This document shows, one piece after another, positions 5,784 to 7,336 of a DNA stretch of 7,336 nucleotides. A model generated the notes under the pieces. It ran no database searches and was not told the origin of the DNA. It saw only the letters and a list, made by a program, of their open reading frames with translations. The DNA is taken from NCBI GenBank assembly GCA_002256595.1, contig NOLC01000181.1, forward strand, positions 1 through 7,336, read 5' to 3'. Within the stretch, counting starts at the first letter, position 1. Each line of letters starts with the position of its first letter. Made by a program: the position numbers and the translations under genes. The stretch is from Methanosaeta sp. NSP1 (GTDB taxonomy: Archaea; Halobacteriota; Methanosarcinia; Methanotrichales; Methanotrichaceae).

Positions 5784-7336
5784 ATGAAGAAATTGGCTGC
5801 AATTACATTTACATCGATGATGCTGTTACTGGCAACAGCGATGGTAGTAGGAGCAGTCGACATGGTTGAAATCCGCGGACATGTCGCCACTGATAGTGAC
5901 ACCTGGACTGCGGAAGACTTTGCCGGCTTCTACTATGATATTGATGACAATATCGCGACCGAAACAATGACCTTTACCGTTACCGACAGGAAGCTCCTTG
6001 AGCCCGATGGCGTAGTATACAACACCACGGCTATGGAGACTGACTTCGAATTCGATGCTTGGGGCGGGTACTTAACATTGGGCTTCATGGCCAATCAGTA
6101 CTTCGCCGGATATGTTGATGCCGAAGGCACCGACGACGTCCTCTTCGAGGAGTCTGACGACGAGAATGTTCTCGCCGACGAGCAGCTTCTCAAGATCCTG
6201 GCGGATGACGATTCTGAGATGACCGTCACCTCCGGCACCCCGCTGAAGGGACAAGAGGGCTACGAGCTGGGCATCAAGTCCATTGATATCGACGGCAACA
6301 AGGTTTACCTCGAGCTCACCAAGGATGGCGAAATAGTAGACAGCAAGGTCATATCCCCATCCGCCGATAACGCCGATATGGCTGACAAGACCTACTACTA
6401 CAAGAAGGACGTAGGCGACTCCAAGGATGTAGTCATTGTCGCTGTTCACTTCAAGAACGCCTTCCGTGGTGCCGATCAGGACCTGGCCACCGTTGACGGA
6501 TTCTGGCAGCTCTCCGATACCCCAACCGATGTATCCGAGAACACCGAATACGACAAGATGACCATCCAGACTGTCACCGACAACAGCATCATGATGAACA
6601 ACGAGGACAATGACATCACCCTCAGCAACGACAAGGATATCACCCTGATGGAGGATGTGCACATCATTACTGCTGATCCCAGTGCAGATGAGGGCGATGT
6701 ACTCCGGTACTATCCAGCCAAGATTGTCACTGCGCCCGGCACCTACGAGATTAGGAGCGATGTAGCAACTGGTTCTGCCGAATGGGATGCCAGCACCTTC
6801 GCCGGCTTCTACTACGATATTGATGACAACATCAAGACAGAAACGCTGACTGCAACTGTTACCGACAGAAATCTCAATGAGCCCGATGGCGTAGTTTACA
6901 ACACCGTGGCTATGGAGGATGACTTCGACTTCGATGCGTGGGGCAAGTACTTAATCATGGGCTTCTTGGCCGAGCCGTACTTTGCGGGATATGTTGACAC
7001 CCCCGATACCACCGATGACGTCCTCTTCGAGGAGTCTGACGACGAGAATATTCTCGCCGACGAGCAGCTTCTCAAGATCCTGGTAGATGACGATTCTGAG
7101 AGGACCGTCACCTCCGGCACCCCGCTGATGGGACAAGAGGGCTACGAGCTGGGCATCAAGTCCATTGATATCGACGGCAACAAGGTTTACCTCGAGCTCA
7201 CCAAGGATGGCGAAGTGGTAGACAGCAAGGTCATATCCCCATCCGCCGATAACGCCGATATGGCTGACAAGACCTACTACTACAAGAGGGACGTAGGCGA
7301 CTCCAAGGATGTAGTCATTGTCGCTGTTCACTTCAA
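5784..7336 (+). CDS. S-layer protein with tandem DUF1608 (S-layer family) domains, 3' end beyond window
   Basis: A secreted cell-surface subunit; 517 complete codons are visible with no stop. Seen: a signal peptide (MKK, hydrophobic 4-24, probable cleavage near 24-25), then two copies of one domain starting at about residues 28 and 321. Each carries EIR, FAGFYYDIDDNI (46-57; 339-350), EPDGVVYNT, F-F-DAWG-YL, YFAGYVD, a very acidic VLFEESDDEN stretch, GYELGIKSIDIDGNKVYLEL and YYYK-DVGDSKDVVIVAVHF. Residues 258-295 form a Thr/Asn/Asp-rich linker that precedes copy 2. These are hallmarks of the Methanosarcina S-layer family, in which two such domains plus a C-terminal stalk and membrane anchor build the envelope lattice; the stalk/anchor would lie past the right edge. 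Hand counts give about 110 Asp/Glu against about 35 Lys/Arg and no Cys. Only one N-glycosylation sequon (Asn80) is present. A Methanothrix sheath component is a conceivable alternative role. Confidence 0.92.
   Translation, partial: MKKLAAITFTSMMLLLATAMVVGAVDMVEIRGHVATDSDTWTAEDFAGFYYDIDDNIATETMTFTVTDRKLLEPDGVVYNTTAMETDFEFDAWGGYLTLGFMANQYFAGYVDAEGTDDVLFEESDDENVLADEQLLKILADDDSEMTVTSGTPLKGQEGYELGIKSIDIDGNKVYLELTKDGEIVDSKVISPSADNADMADKTYYYKKDVGDSKDVVIVAVHFKNAFRGADQDLATVDGFWQLSDTPTDVSENTEYDKMTIQTVTDNSIMMNNEDNDITLSNDKDITLMEDVHIITADPSADEGDVLRYYPAKIVTAPGTYEIRSDVATGSAEWDASTFAGFYYDIDDNIKTETLTATVTDRNLNEPDGVVYNTVAMEDDFDFDAWGKYLIMGFLAEPYFAGYVDTPDTTDDVLFEESDDENILADEQLLKILVDDDSERTVTSGTPLMGQEGYELGIKSIDIDGNKVYLELTKDGEVVDSKVISPSADNADMADKTYYYKRDVGDSKDVVIVAVHF
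5868..6454 (+). repeat. First copy of the S-layer domain-encoding repeat
   Basis: This stretch matches 6747-7336 at an offset of 879 bp up to the acidic loop and 882 bp after it, because copy 2 has one extra codon near 6999-7019. Identity is about 82% by hand over 5922-6119 but about 97.5% (309 of 317) over 6138-6454. Copy 1 continues past 6454, but its partner is cut by the window edge. Confidence 0.9.
6747..7336 (+). repeat. Second copy of the S-layer domain-encoding repeat, cut by window edge
   Basis: Partner of 5868-6454. The near-identical block is 7020-7336 and was still matching when the window ended, so the true length of the high-identity tract is unknown. The repeat is intragenic and codes for the second surface domain; it is not a mobile element. 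Confidence 0.9.

Noticed and set aside
6072..6662. 196-codon minus-strand open frame, with a similar one at 6951-7331
   Set aside because: Both are Val/Leu/Gly-rich complements of the Asp/Lys/Asn-rich S-layer codons, and they resemble each other only because the sense strand is repeated.
5868..7336. Large direct repeat as a possible mobile element or CRISPR-like array
   Set aside because: The repeat is in frame within one coding sequence, encodes duplicated structural domains, has no terminal inverted repeats or transposase, and the units are far too long for CRISPR.

Overview
The window looks archaeal, most likely from a methanogen of the Methanosarcinales (possibly a Methanothrix/Methanosaeta relative). 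The evidence is an archaeal-type (class I) CCA-adding enzyme paired with a 2H RNA phosphodiesterase, a dihydroxy-acid dehydratase closest in sequence style to methanogen enzymes, and a tandem-domain surface protein of the Methanosarcina S-layer type (DUF1608). The DNA is GC-rich in the genes and visibly AT-richer between them. The genus is inference; the S-layer family is the strongest lineage marker.

Layout. Positions 1-684 (minus strand) hold the N-terminal 228 residues of a sodium:solute symporter, cut by the left edge. A 116-bp divergent intergenic region (685-800) separates it from a compact plus-strand operon: ilvD (801-2447, branched-chain amino acid synthesis), thpR (2444-2989, RNA 2',3'-cyclic phosphodiesterase, overlapping ilvD by 4 bp) and cca (3003-4316, tRNA 3'-end CCA addition). 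Converging on cca, with only 11 bp between stop codons, is a minus-strand histone-deacetylase-family hydrolase (4328-5344). Positions 5345-5783 contain no confident gene. They hold a 109-codon minus-strand reading frame that may be the decayed 3' end of a glycosyltransferase gene, TATA-like sequences and a short perfect palindrome. From 5784 to the right edge runs a secreted, highly acidic, cysteine-free S-layer protein, open at its 3' end, made of two tandem copies of the same domain.

How the genes fit together. ilvD-thpR-cca is probably one transcript: thpR and cca are both RNA end-processing genes and are often neighbours in archaea, while ilvD supplies valine, leucine and isoleucine precursors. 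The symporter, the deacetylase and the S-layer gene appear to be separate transcription units. I see no CRISPR array, tRNA or rRNA gene, insertion sequence or phage gene, and nothing that amounts to a new multi-gene system. The most notable signal is inside the S-layer gene. The second halves of its two domain copies are about 97.5% identical at DNA level over 317 bp, next to a stretch at about 82%. All six codons that differ in the near-identical block change the amino acid. This looks like recent intragenic conversion or duplication in a surface protein.
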